A stretch of 64,000 nucleotides of DNA from Takakia lepidozioides (lineage: Eukaryota; Streptophyta; Takakiopsida; Takakiales; Takakiaceae): NCBI GenBank assembly GCA_030704615.1, contig CM060731.1:95894756-95958755 (forward strand). The letters run 5' to 3'. A model generated the notes under the pieces. That model was not told where the DNA came from. It searched no databases and saw only the letters and a list, made by a program, of their open reading frames with translations. This document shows positions 1 to 9,399 of this stretch, piece after piece (within the stretch, counting starts at the first letter, position 1; each line of letters starts with the position of its first letter). A program made the position numbers and the translations under genes.

Positions 1-232
1 TGGTCTACATGAGAGATAAATCTGGGGATGTATCCTTGTATGGCTGGGGGAAATGAGGACGTAATTGAAGGGCAGGTCTCTTCTCTTAGCCTGTGCACAC
101 AAGGGGACAGGATTTATGTTTCCCAAGGAACTCAGACTGAGAACAGTTGGACGAGTTGATTGCATACTGGGAGTCAGGCATTAGCAGTAGACAACAGACT
201 GCTGTAATGGCATTGAGGGCCTCAATATCGCC

Positions 233-778
233 TTGGACAGTCAGAACTCTGTTGGAGCCAGCAGTTCTGCAGCTGTAGGTGAAATACCAAAGTGGGTGAA
301 AGCTAGGCTTGGAACACAGCCAAAGACAGCCCCGGGGACCAAGGTGTTCAGCCACAAGGCCGTGGTGTACTGGAGCAGAGGAGCAGGAGCTACACAAGTT
401 TGTGCAATCAGACATGGTTGCAGCCGGATACGCTCTGCACAGGGCAACCACGAGCGGGGGTTCATTAGCAATGACATGTTTGTTGTGCGTGAAGGAGATG
501 CAGTCATTCGCAATGAGGACACCCGCAACCGTCTCAAAGCTTTCGAGTTGAGAGACTATCAGACCCTACCTTTGTTTTCCTTAGTGTTCAGTGAGCGGGA
601 GATAGGGGAGTATTGCTTTGTCTCTACCTGGCAGAAAGAGGAGGAGGGTTGGTTAGAGCGAGCTACTGTAGCTTGGGACAAGGTTAGTGGCAGGTTTCTG
701 GACATAGATATACCTCCTACACCTTACCATCATGCAGAGCGAGGCACTTTGAGAGAAGTCTGGCAGTTGATAGCATAG
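233..778 (+). CDS. Unrecognised open frame upstream of gag
   Basis: An open frame of about 181 codons ends at the TAG at 776-778. I do not recognise the product. It has no ATG at its upstream end (the frame opens at a TTG), and the first in-frame ATG is near 476, so either an upstream exon or a later start is needed. The predicted protein is mixed alpha/beta in character, with a tryptophan-rich C-terminal half and no obvious signal peptide or membrane segment. It lies ahead of gag in the same orientation and may be a 5' ORF of the retrotransposon or unrelated flanking sequence. Confidence 0.3.
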   Translation: MDSQNSVGASSSAAVGEIPKWVKARLGTQPKTAPGTKVFSHKAVVYWSRGAGATQVCAIRHGCSRIRSAQGNHERGFISNDMFVVREGDAVIRNEDTRNRLKAFELRDYQTLPLFSLVFSEREIGEYCFVSTWQKEEEGWLERATVAWDKVSGRFLDIDIPPTPYHHAERGTLREVWQLIA

Positions 779-1263
779 ATCAGGATTAGATCTTGCTTGG
801 TCGGGCTTCTATTCTTCCCCTCCATCTCTGTACTATTTTCATTACCTTGTACTTGTAGTTGCCAAAGCCTCTCTTGGTGGAGGCCAGTCAGTCCGGGGTT
901 TTGGGCTGGGCTATTCTGCAGGATCAGCATTGCAGCTGGATTTTGGTGTGGGGGTGTTGATGTTTTGATTTCTTGTGTTTGGATCCCCCCCAACACCTGC
1001 ATGCTTGACTGTGCGCATGTTGGTTTTGTGTGGGCGCTTGCTTTCATAGGGATTAGGCCGGATTTGATCCCGGTCAATCCTAGAGTATGCTGTCGGTGGT
1101 GAGGCTGGAGTGATGACCAGCAAGACCACCAGTGTTTCTTCTATGGTGAGGCTGGGTTGATGACCAGCCAACCATAGGAGTTCTTGCGGTGGATGACCCT
1201 TAAACTGCAACAGGTGCCCACCCGTGTCACTATTAGATTAGTACTAGAGCCTTATAGTGTCAC
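779..1263. other. Non-coding leader before gag
   Basis: No convincing gene is seen. The only structure is an imperfect direct repeat of about 24 bp, GGTGAGGCTGG...TGATGACCAGC, at 1098-1121 and 1145-1169. No LTR end or tRNA-complementary primer site could be identified. Confidence 0.4.
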
Positions 1264-2866
1264 GTGGAGGAGGTGCACATTGTGAGTGTCATTACGGAGT
1301 TACCCAAGGGTTTTGAGGGGAGTACGGCTACAGGCAGTAACAGTGAGAGTGGGTTCACAAGACGAGGTATTCGGTTCAGACCACCTTCACCGCCACCCTC
1401 AATTACTGTAGAGTCAGACACAGACTCGGAGGCTTCATCAACAGGTGTGCACTTTCATTCGCCATTGTTGTGGGACGACATGGAGGAGATGTATGGAGCT
1501 ACCAAGGGGCCTCGTAGGTACTCTGGAGCTGTGGGCACAATCGAGTTGGATGACTTTATCCAGGAGTTCGACAGCTGGTGTGATTTGCAGCAGATGCGCA
1601 ATCCACAGCTATTCACCCCATTCATGGCGTGGAAGGGACTGTTCCAGCATTTGGAAGGCCCGCCTATGGACGATTACCACGAGTTCAGGCGAGGACATGA
1701 AGCAGAGATTGAGGAGTGGAGGATGTATTGGTCACCTGACTACGTCTCCATTACTCGAGGCACGACGCGACCAGTAGCTGCATCAGTACCAATAGCTCCC
1801 CTGCCAGCACTAGTAGTGGAGCAAGTAGTGCTGGTACTTCTGCAGGTGGTACCAGTTCAAAAGGTGCTACTACTCCTCCTGCCACGACTACAACACATGT
1901 GCCTAGATTCAACCCGGTGGTGGAGTTCTTCCAAGAGTTGCGGAGGAACTACCAAGGTGTACGGACAGAGAAGCTGCGAAGTTTGCAAGACTTCCAGCGC
2001 AAACCCAGTGAGAGCCTGCGAGAGGCGTACACTCGTATGAGGCGCTTGATAAGTGTGACCCAAGGGGTTACTGAAGCTCAGGCAATCCAGTTTGGTATGG
2101 AATTCTGGACAAGGAGCTCAAGAGAAGGTGCGAGATGCAACCCTGTTACAAGCAGCCCAACCCACATTAGCAGATGTGTTTCTGCTGGCTGAGCGGATTG
2201 AGCTCAACATGGTGGAGGAGCGAGTTGTTACAATTGGATTTGGCAAGGACATGCCTGCACGGGCACAGCTGTCAGCCCACAGGCACAAGGGACTGCCCAA
2301 CAGCGTGGTCAGGGGGGCAAGGTTGCCCAGCCCAAGTTCCATGGAGCTTACAGGGGACCTCAGGTGCAGAGGCCCGTGGCATCTTTTGCAGGCCAACAGC
2401 AACCAGGGGTGATATGTTGGACATGTGGAGGACCCCATGTCAAGAGAGATTGCCCAGAGAGTGGCAAAAGGCCGGCACAAGCACAGCCTGCACAGTTGCA
2501 GTGTGGGCATTGTGGCAAGTATGGGCATGGAGATGCCCAGTGTTATGACTTGCATCCTGAGTTGCGCCCAGGCCAGTTCCAAGGGAACAATGGTGGCCGG
2601 GGGCGAGGTGGACCAGCCCAAAGAGGACGAGGTGGTCGGGCACGAGGTGCAGGCCAAGGGCAAGCTCCACATGGCCAAGGACGCGGAGGTCAGGGTGTTG
2701 ACCAAGGCATGGCCAATCGGCTTCAGCAGCTAGAGCAGAGGCTCGCTGCCATGGCTATAGCTCAGGCGGGCGGTACCGGCTCCCTAGGCGGGATGGTCCA
2801 CCTCCTGCTCCTGAGGGAGGAGATATGGGAGGCATGGGATTCATGTGCGGAGCAGCACTACCACTA
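1264..2866 (+). pseudogene. gag: Gag polyprotein with two CCHC zinc knuckles, frameshifted
   Basis: The reading frame moves from frame 1 (1264 to about 1830) to frame 3 (about 1899-2090), back to frame 1 (2092 to about 2340) and then to frame 3 (2364-2866). At least three indels are therefore present. The first part has an acidic, proline-rich N-terminus and a helical capsid-like region. The last part carries two zinc knuckles, CWTCGGPHVKRDC and CGHCGKYGHGDAQC (about 2418-2545), followed by a glycine/arginine-rich RGG-like stretch typical of nucleocapsid RNA binding. Gag forms the virus-like particle that packages element RNA. The start is uncertain because the frame opens at a GTG. Confidence 0.75.
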
Positions 2867-3132
2867 GAGCAGGTGGAGTCTGCTGCAGCCGTGACTCGAG
2901 GAGCAGCACGAGTTCCTGAGCCACGAGGTGCAGAGGTGGAATTGGATCCACAGCGTGGGGAGGCAAGCCGTCAGGCGAGGCTTCCTCAGTCATTCACATT
3001 GGCGGAGACTGTGTCGACGCCATCCATGGCACCTAGTTCTCGCCCGACTGTTACCGAGGCGGAGGTTACTATGCCATTGGGGAGAGCTACACGTGCACAC
3101 TGACACCTGCTACCAAGGCTAGTGCAGCCGGT

Positions 3133-4195
3133 GTGTTATTGGGGGCAGCCACCTCTGTGTGTCAAGCCCCACTGTTCTCGGCAACCATGATTGCGACGCC
3201 GGGGGTAAGACCAGCTGCAGTGTTCAGACTAGCAGCAACACTCTGTGAGAGTGGGGAGGTCACTTCATCTTCTGCGGAGTTAGTGGAAGGTGTAGTGGCA
3301 GAGGGATCCTCGGATTTGAGGGTCAAGACTGCCACGGCTGCGCCCTGGCAAGCTGCAGCTGCCAGGTTGACGGAGCTGCCAGCTAGGCCAGCCTTTGAGC
3401 GCGCCATGGTGACACCTGGAGTTGTCTTGTTAGACAACCAGGGAGGCATTTTCACTTTGAGTGGACCGGCAGGCAAGAAGTACCGGCCACTGCGGGTCTT
3501 GTTGGACTCGGGAGCTCAGCCACTGATGTTGGGCAGAGCTGCTATTGCAGGTTTGGGCCTCATGGAGGCGGATATGGAGCCTTGTCCTTTCCAGATACAG
3601 ACATCTCTGGGAGGATCAGAGCAGGCTCGGGGCATGACACGGCATCAGTTGGCCATTAGACTGCAGCCGGATCATCCTATCGATGGCTCAGTAATGCGAG
3701 CCAAGGCCATTGTGACAGACGCGGTCTCTTACGATGTCCTCGTTGGTGGGGCAGTGTTATACCCCATGGGCTTCACCCTGGACTTTTGGGAGGAGTCAGC
3801 ATCCTACAGGCCTGGATGGCAGTCAGGCGATGGTCGCCGTGCACAGCTCCCTGTGACATTCATTGGGGGTATAGCGGCTGCCCAGCGGGGCAAGATGCCA
3901 ACACTAGCCGCCTTTACAGCTGCAGTTAGTTGGCCTGGAGAGTTGCTGGAAGGCAATGCCCATGCAGAGGATGTGCCACCTCCAGCAGAGCAGGATGACA
4001 TGCATGGTATGGCGGAGTTGCCTGCCATGGTTGCTCACACTCCATTGTGGGGTACGAGCAAGGATTTGCAGCAGGTTGCTGATCGACGGGTGCAACAAGC
4101 ATGGGTAGAGGCTTTTGTACCGTCAGGAGAGGAGGAGAGTGCGGGTATTGCACCAGGACCACCTCAGTTGTCACCATTGGATACCACACCTATTG
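3133..4195 (+). pseudogene. Aspartic protease region of the gypsy polyprotein
   Basis: One open frame runs from 3133 through this region into the methyltransferase. The retropepsin-like domain is centred on LLDSGAQPLMLG at about residue 122 of the frame (near 3499), where D-S-G is the catalytic triplet. A downstream hydrophobic segment ending in a DVLVGG motif (near 3735) fits the second half of a retropepsin monomer. It would cleave the polyprotein after particle assembly. From 3800 to 4195 a low-complexity linker joins it to the methyltransferase. The domain itself is in one frame, but the product is truncated downstream at 4473. Confidence 0.72.
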
Positions 4196-5464
4196 TGTGG
4201 CAGTATCCGGATGAAGGCATTTGCCTTCTGGACTTGTTTGGCGGGATCAGCACCGGATTGGCTGCTGTGCTACAGGCAGGTGTGCGGGTAAGGCGTTACC
4301 TGTATGTGGAGAGGGATGAGACTGCACGACGCGTCTCACTGCGCCATGTTGCTCAGTTGGTACAGCAGTACCCTGCTTGTTGCCAGTGTCTGCAGTTCGT
4401 GGATACCAACAAGCCTTGCCAGCAGACATTTCGTTGCTGGGGGCACGGATTTGGAGCAGGTTGGCTCCATTGATCTGGTAGTGGCAGGTTGGCCCTGCCA
4501 AGGGCATTCATCAGCCGGGCATGGCAATGGATTGCGAGACTCGAGGACGGGTCTGTTTTGGGAGATGGTGCGGATTTTGCGCCACTTGCAGCTTCATCAA
4601 GCTGTATCGCCAGCATACATCTTGGAGAATGTGCCACTGATGGGCGATTCTCGGGCCAGGGTGATGGCCAGTGTGCATCAAGTCCGGTCGTGGCTTGGGT
4701 CAGCAGTGCTGCTGGATGCAGCTGCAGTGGGTCACGGGCTCATCGTCCACGGCTGTGGTGGACTAACTTGATGCCACCCGCACTGCTCAAGCGTGCATTT
4801 GATGGGGTGCAGCGGCCAGCACACCTCACCGTGGATGGCATTTTGGACACAGGGAGGCAGTCTCAACGTGTGAGACACGATGACCGTTCGCCTTTGGCAG
4901 TGGTCAACAGGGTGGGTCAACCACGAGCAACATTACCTACACTGCTCAGCTTCCCAGGATCCCATGCTTTTCGGGATGGTGGACCTGGCCTCCTGTGGGA
5001 TGCTCAGTTGCAGCAGTTAGTGGAGCCTAATGCCGACGAGCGAGAGCGGGCTATGGGGTTTTCCACTGGGACCACGGCGGTGCCTTCTCTTTCTGAGGCA
5101 TCACGGTCGTCAGGTGTTGGGGCAAGCAATGGATCTCAATTGCTTGACCTGGATTATCAGCTTGGCTATGGCTGAGCAACGTAGAGTGCGGAGTGCACTC
5201 CCCTTCATGGTCTCTCTGCCTACCGAGACGGTACAGGCAGCGAGTGGGGGCGAGCCGGTGAGGACCACGGGGTGTAGACATCCATGGCACACGTGGGAGG
5301 TGCTCGAGGTTCAGAGGGAGTTGGCAGCCAAGGCAGCTGTGATGGATGAGGTTGGGGATTCTTCTCGGGTTGAGGAGGTTCTCAATGATGAGATGATGGG
5401 GCAGGATGAGGCCTTGTCATTGACTGAGCAGGAAGGGAGTACTGCTCAAGAGGTTGCAGCATAG
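4196..5464 (+). pseudogene. DNMT3-like cytosine-5 DNA methyltransferase inside the retrotransposon, frameshifted
   Basis: The C5-methyltransferase motifs occur in canonical order. Motif I is LDLFGGISTGLAAVL (about 4228). Motif IV is VVAGWPCQGHS with the catalytic Cys in PCQ (about 4480-4510), followed by a GLRDSRTGLFWEMVRIL segment. Motif VI is YILENVP (about 4618). Motif VIII is AHRPRLWWTNL (about 4740). Motifs IX and X are ERERAMGFSTGTT and RQVLGQAMDLNCL (about 5040-5150). The order and the segment after motif IV resemble DNMT3 more than the rearranged plant DRM type. Enzymes of this fold transfer methyl from SAM to cytosine C5 in DNA. The copy is broken: the frame shifts near 4412, 4440, 4745 and 5105, and TAG at 5462-5464 stops the frame before RT. 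Family assignment is by eye. Confidence 0.85.
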
Positions 5465-6948
5465 CAACCACGGGACGCGTCCTCTACCTCTAAGCCCACT
5501 GGACTTAAGGTTGCAGTTACGGAGGACAATTGGGAGCCTGACATTGGACCCATTGTCACCGGAGGAGAGAGACGACGTATACGGCGGTTCCTGAGGGCTT
5601 ACAGGAATTGCTTTGCCTTCAGTTTGAAGGACTTGGGAGCACTGAAGGGTCAAGAGATCCGTATTGAGTTGGCCACTGACACGCCAATCTTTCGGAGACC
5701 CTATAGATACAGTGACATGGAGAGGTCTTTGATTCAGATGAGGACTCAAGATCTCTGGGAGGCAGGTTTGGTGGAGCTCTCTGGTGGAGAGTATGCTTCA
5801 GCCACAGTGATGCCAGCTAAGAAGGATGTCTATGGCAATTGGACGGAGAGACGTATGTGCGGTGATTACCGGCCTGTAAATCGTCAGACCAAGTCCGATA
5901 GGTATGCCATGCCAACACCAGAGGAGATCTTTGATGCCATTGGGCATTCCAAGGTCTTTAGCACGTTGGATTTACGATCCGGATATCACCAGTTGCCGAT
6001 CAAGGAGGCGGATAAGCAAAAGACGGCATTCTGGGGGATCAATGAGCACGGGAAGGATTGCCTATACCAGTGGCGGTTCTTACCATTTGGGCTTAAAAAC
6101 GCTCCCGCTGAGTTTCAAAGAGTCATGGACAGGATTCTAGCAGGGGTGGAGTTTGCTCGGTGCTACATAGATGACATCATCATCTTTAGTGCTACGGTGG
6201 AGGAGCATGAGAGACACCTTCAGGGGGTATTTGAGCGCTTAAGGACGCACGGATTGAAGTTACATCCGGGCAAGTGCAAGTTTTTCCACAACCAGATTGA
6301 GTATCTGGGTCACATGATATATCCTGGAGGATTGGGGGTACAGCAGACTAAGGTAGAGTCCATTGCACAGGTTCCACGCCCCACGGATGTGAGCCGAGTT
6401 CGAGCTTTCATGGGGTTAGCAAACTATTACAGACGGTTTGTTAAGGGATTTAGTGCCATTGCAAAGGCTCTAACCAAGCTGACCAAGGTGGACCAGGAGT
6501 GGCAGTGGGAAGATGAGCAAGAACAAGCTTTTCAAGAGCTCAAGGCGAGGTTGACCTCGGCGCCCATCTTGAGACGACCTATCAGGGGGCGTCCTTTTCA
6601 GCTGCATACAGATTGGAGCATGCTGGGGCTTGGAGCGGTGCTCACACAGGTGGATGATGAGGGAAGAGAGTTGTAGTGGCTTATGCTAGCCGCTCGAACA
6701 ATGCTGCAGAGTCTAAGTATAGCTCATATGAGGGAGAATGCTTAGCTGCAGTGTGGGCCGTGGCACACTTCAGGTGCTATCTATACGGCAATCTCTTCAC
6801 CCTTGTCACGGATCACCAACCACTCAAGTGGTTGATGGAGTCAGACAAGCTTACGGGGAAGCTTGCACGGTGGGCACTCATCCTTCAAGAGTATGACTTT
6901 CAGGTGGTGCATCGACCGGGTTGGTCAATCGCAATGCAGATGGGTTGA
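5465..6948 (+). pseudogene. pol: Reverse transcriptase and RNase H
   Basis: The RT frame is open up to 6676. It contains the fingers region, the SGYHQL segment near 5980, FLPFGLKNAP near 6080, the YIDD catalytic box at 6164-6175 and the thumb segment with YLGH and NYYRRFVKGF. RNase H begins at FQLHTDWSMLGLGAVL (about 6595). A one-base loss at about 6675 moves it to frame 1, where AYASRSNNAAESKYSSYEGECLA, the TDHQPLKWL box and LARWALILQEYDF follow. A second shift near 6930 moves the reading to the integrase frame. The enzyme copies element RNA to DNA in cytoplasmic particles. Apart from the shifts the catalytic residues are present. Confidence 0.85.
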
Positions 6949-8390
6949 GTCGCAATCCATGCACGAGCCAACAGGATGACACTGGAGCTCGGTGGCATGG
7001 TGAGACGGACGAGGAGATGGTGCCCGGATGGCATGCATCTGCATTTCTGTGTATCTTGGCAGCGGAAGGCCAGGTTGGACCTGCAACAGGGATGACTGTA
7101 GATCAAGTGTCTGAGGACCCTGAGGCCAGCAATGAGCAAGGTGGCGCCAAAGATATACATGAGGATTCAGTTGTGTTGGACTACCTCCGCACTGGAGACA
7201 CGACAGCCACTGTGACTGCCAAGGAGAGGGATCGGATCCTACAACGAGCCAAGAGGTTCAAGTGGGAGGGGACACACCTGCTCCGAGTGTGGGAGGATGG
7301 TCGAGTGAGGATTGTGCCTCACCCAACACAGCGGGCACGGTTAGTGCGCCATGCCCATGAGGAGTTGGGGCATTTTGGGGTGCGACGCACTCATAGTCTA
7401 CTGCAGGGGCAGTATTGGTGGCGTGGTATGCACACAGAGGTGCAACAATTTGTGGCTAGGTGCATGGTGTGTGACAGGGTGCGTGCTTCATTCAACGCCC
7501 CTACTCCACAATTGCACCCTCTTCCGATCATGGGATTGGGCTACAGGTGGAGTCTTGACTTCGCAGGGCCGTTGCCACTGACCATGCGCCACAACAAGTA
7601 CGTGTTGGTGATGGTGGAGCACTTCTCCAAGTGGATTGAATTGGTTCCATTGCCTGATAAGGCTAGTGAGGGAGCTGCGTATGCATTCTTGGATTGTGTG
7701 CTTAGCCGATTCGGTGCTCCAGCTGAGGTACTCACGGACCAAGGGAGAGAGTTCTTGGGGGAGTTTCAGGCGTTGTGTGACAAGGCCTTGATAGACCACC
7801 GCACCACTTCTCGGGATCATCCTGAGGCCGATGGCTTGGCAGAGAGAGTTGTTCAGACAGTAAAGAGGGTTTGCGCAAGTATGGCTTGCAGAAGGGACAC
7901 CTAGGAGATTGGGACCTTCAGTTACCCTGGTTAGCCATGGGCTACAGGTTCAGCAAGCAAGCATCACTTGCCTCCTTCTCACCATACTTTCTTCTCTTTG
8001 GCCGAGAGCCGGATTTGCCTACATCCATTCGCAGAGAAGCTGCTACAGTTCTTAACCTTGACGATCCGGACGTGTGGGCACGTGCATGTGAGCAGCGTGC
8101 AGAGTTGTTCAAGAGAGTCATGCCCATGGCTTTCGAGAACCTTGCCATTGCACAACACCGTGATACGTTGAGGTATGCTACCATACGTGGTGGGGGCTAT
8201 CGTCCTGGGGTTCGGAGATTCAACCCTGGTGACTATGTCTATCTGCAGCAGACTGCTCCTACGACCCTGGATGTGACTGCAGGACGTGTTATTTTGAGGG
8301 TTCGAGAGGTCTTGCCCTCAGGCGTCTTGGTCTTGGAGGGTCGGGATGGCATAACTTGGAAGGACCATGTGCGTAATTGTGCGCCATGTC
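6921..8390 (+). pseudogene. Gypsy integrase (zinc-binding H2C2 and DDE core)
   Basis: The H2C2 zinc module is HAHEELGHFG...CMVCDRV (about 7348-7480). The catalytic core has the first Asp in WSLDFAGP (about 7550), the second Asp in EVLTDQGREF (about 7727) and the Glu in EADGLAERVVQ (about 7822). The frame ends at about 7904. A shift near 7875 carries it on as GHLGDWDLQLPWLAMGYR and a C-terminal region with FNPGDYVYL, which is the usual basic/beta DNA-binding tail. No chromodomain is present. A PHD finger takes that position. The enzyme inserts the cDNA into the genome. Confidence 0.83.
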
Positions 8391-8436
8391 ACCTTCCGAA
8401 TGTCGATGGCAGGATTGACCCAAACCTGGCAGTGGT

Positions 8437-8596
8437 ATCTGCAGGTTTGAGGTGCATGTTGTGTGGGTCTGCTAAAGGGGCAGCCACCATGCTGGTGTGT
8501 GATCGATGCTCTAGAGGTTGGCATATGGGATGCTTGACTCCACCTCTTGAGATGGTTCCGGATGGGGATTGGTTATGTCCACATTGCATTGGATAG
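8437..8596 (+). CDS. PHD zinc finger at the C-terminus of the integrase
   Basis: In the same frame as the integrase tail, the last 50 or so residues form a C4HC3 PHD finger: CMLC, then CDRC, GWHMGC and CPHC, with the typical PPLEMVPDGDW segment before the last Cys pair. The stop is TAG at 8594-8596. PHD fingers of this type usually bind histone H3 tails in a way that depends on K4 methylation. In this position it may steer integration toward a chromatin state, the role a chromodomain plays in chromoviruses. The zinc ligands are all present, and the targeting role is inferred. Confidence 0.88.
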
Positions 8597-8856
8597 TGGG
8601 AGTGGATACAACCATGGAAGGCTAACAAGAAATGCAAGGCCCAGCTACTAGGAGACCTTGAACACACGAGGTCCTGGCTCAAGTTCACAGATTGCAAGAT
8701 GGCGACTAACGATGGGGCTACTCTTGTACCCGGCCTCTTGGTCTATAGAGTTTGAGTGCAATAGGGACAGTGATAGAGGACTTAGTACGGCTGTGGCTAT
8801 TACATCTTGTAGCTATCTGGAGTTAGAGGGACCTATCCACCAGCTAGGGGGGCGAT
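8597..8856 (+). other. 3' untranslated region and purine tract of the gypsy element
   Basis: There is no gene here. The G-rich tract GCTAGGGGGGCGA at about 8843-8855 lies directly before TGTGGCAG and is the best candidate for the polypurine tract that primes plus-strand synthesis. Confidence 0.45.
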
Positions 8857-9365
8857 TGTGGCAGACTACTTTATTGTGCATATATGTGTGGTGTGGTTTG
8901 GACAGCGATGTAGTTGTGTAGCGATACGTATGCGCACGACAGCTGTCAAGTTAAATAAGCACAGTGTGAAACTAGCTAGAATAAAGCTAGTTATTTGTAT
9001 TTAAACTTGTGTTAAATCAGGTGTCAAGTTTAGTTTGACACCTGACCCGTCTTATCTTCACGAGAGCGGCAGTCGCGCGGCTCATCTCTCTCGAGTTGAG
9101 CCTGCGTGACCGAGCTCCTGCATCGTTTAGGACTGAGTGTGCTTATGATGGGAGTGTAGGTTGTTGTGGGGTGGAGTCCCCATAGCTTGGGGTGCCCCTG
9201 GCTCGACTTCTGTTTTAAAGAGTGATGGTTTTGGTTGTCATGTTTTATGTAAACAGTGTGTACTTAGCTTTTCTATCTATTGTGGCAGACTACTTTATTG
9301 TGCATATATGTGTGGTGTGGTTTGGACAGCGATGTAGTTGTGTAGCGATACGTATGCGCACGACA
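8855..9365 (+). repeat. LTR-like 3' end with an 87-bp direct repeat
   Basis: The same 87-bp sequence (starting ATTGTGGCAGACTAC, ending GCGCACGACA) stands at 8855-8941 and 9279-9365, offset by 424 bp. Two readings are possible. One is an LTR starting at TGTGGC at 8857, next to the purine tract, followed by a truncated second LTR. The other is an LTR of about 422 bp from TGTCAAG (8944) to GACA (9365), with short TGTC/GACA ends. No matching 5' copy is present to decide. An inverted repeat, GGTGTCAAGTTTAG/TTTGACACC, lies at about 9020-9046. Confidence 0.5.
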
Positions 9366-9399
9366 CGGCGCGCCAAATTTCCCTCACGCAGGTAATTCG

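Larger units (their letters stand above)
1..9365 (+). mobile_element. Ty3/gypsy LTR retrotransposon carrying a DNA methyltransferase and a PHD finger, degenerate
   Basis: The order of domains on the + strand is gag with two zinc knuckles, aspartic protease, cytosine-5 DNA methyltransferase, reverse transcriptase, RNase H, zinc-binding integrase, PHD finger, purine tract and an LTR-like 3' end. Integrase after RNase H marks Ty3/gypsy. The 5' LTR and primer binding site are not visible, so the element probably begins before the window. The coding sequence is cut by many single-base frameshifts and at least one in-frame stop, although each domain is still well conserved. It may be a recently dead copy or a poorly polished one. 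The right end at 9365 touches the palindrome array of the next element. Confidence 0.88.

Noticed and set aside
3133-4473. A single 446-codon protein ending at 4473
   Set aside because: The frame crosses the protease and the start of the methyltransferase, then ends by frameshift. It is a broken polyprotein, not a gene of its own.
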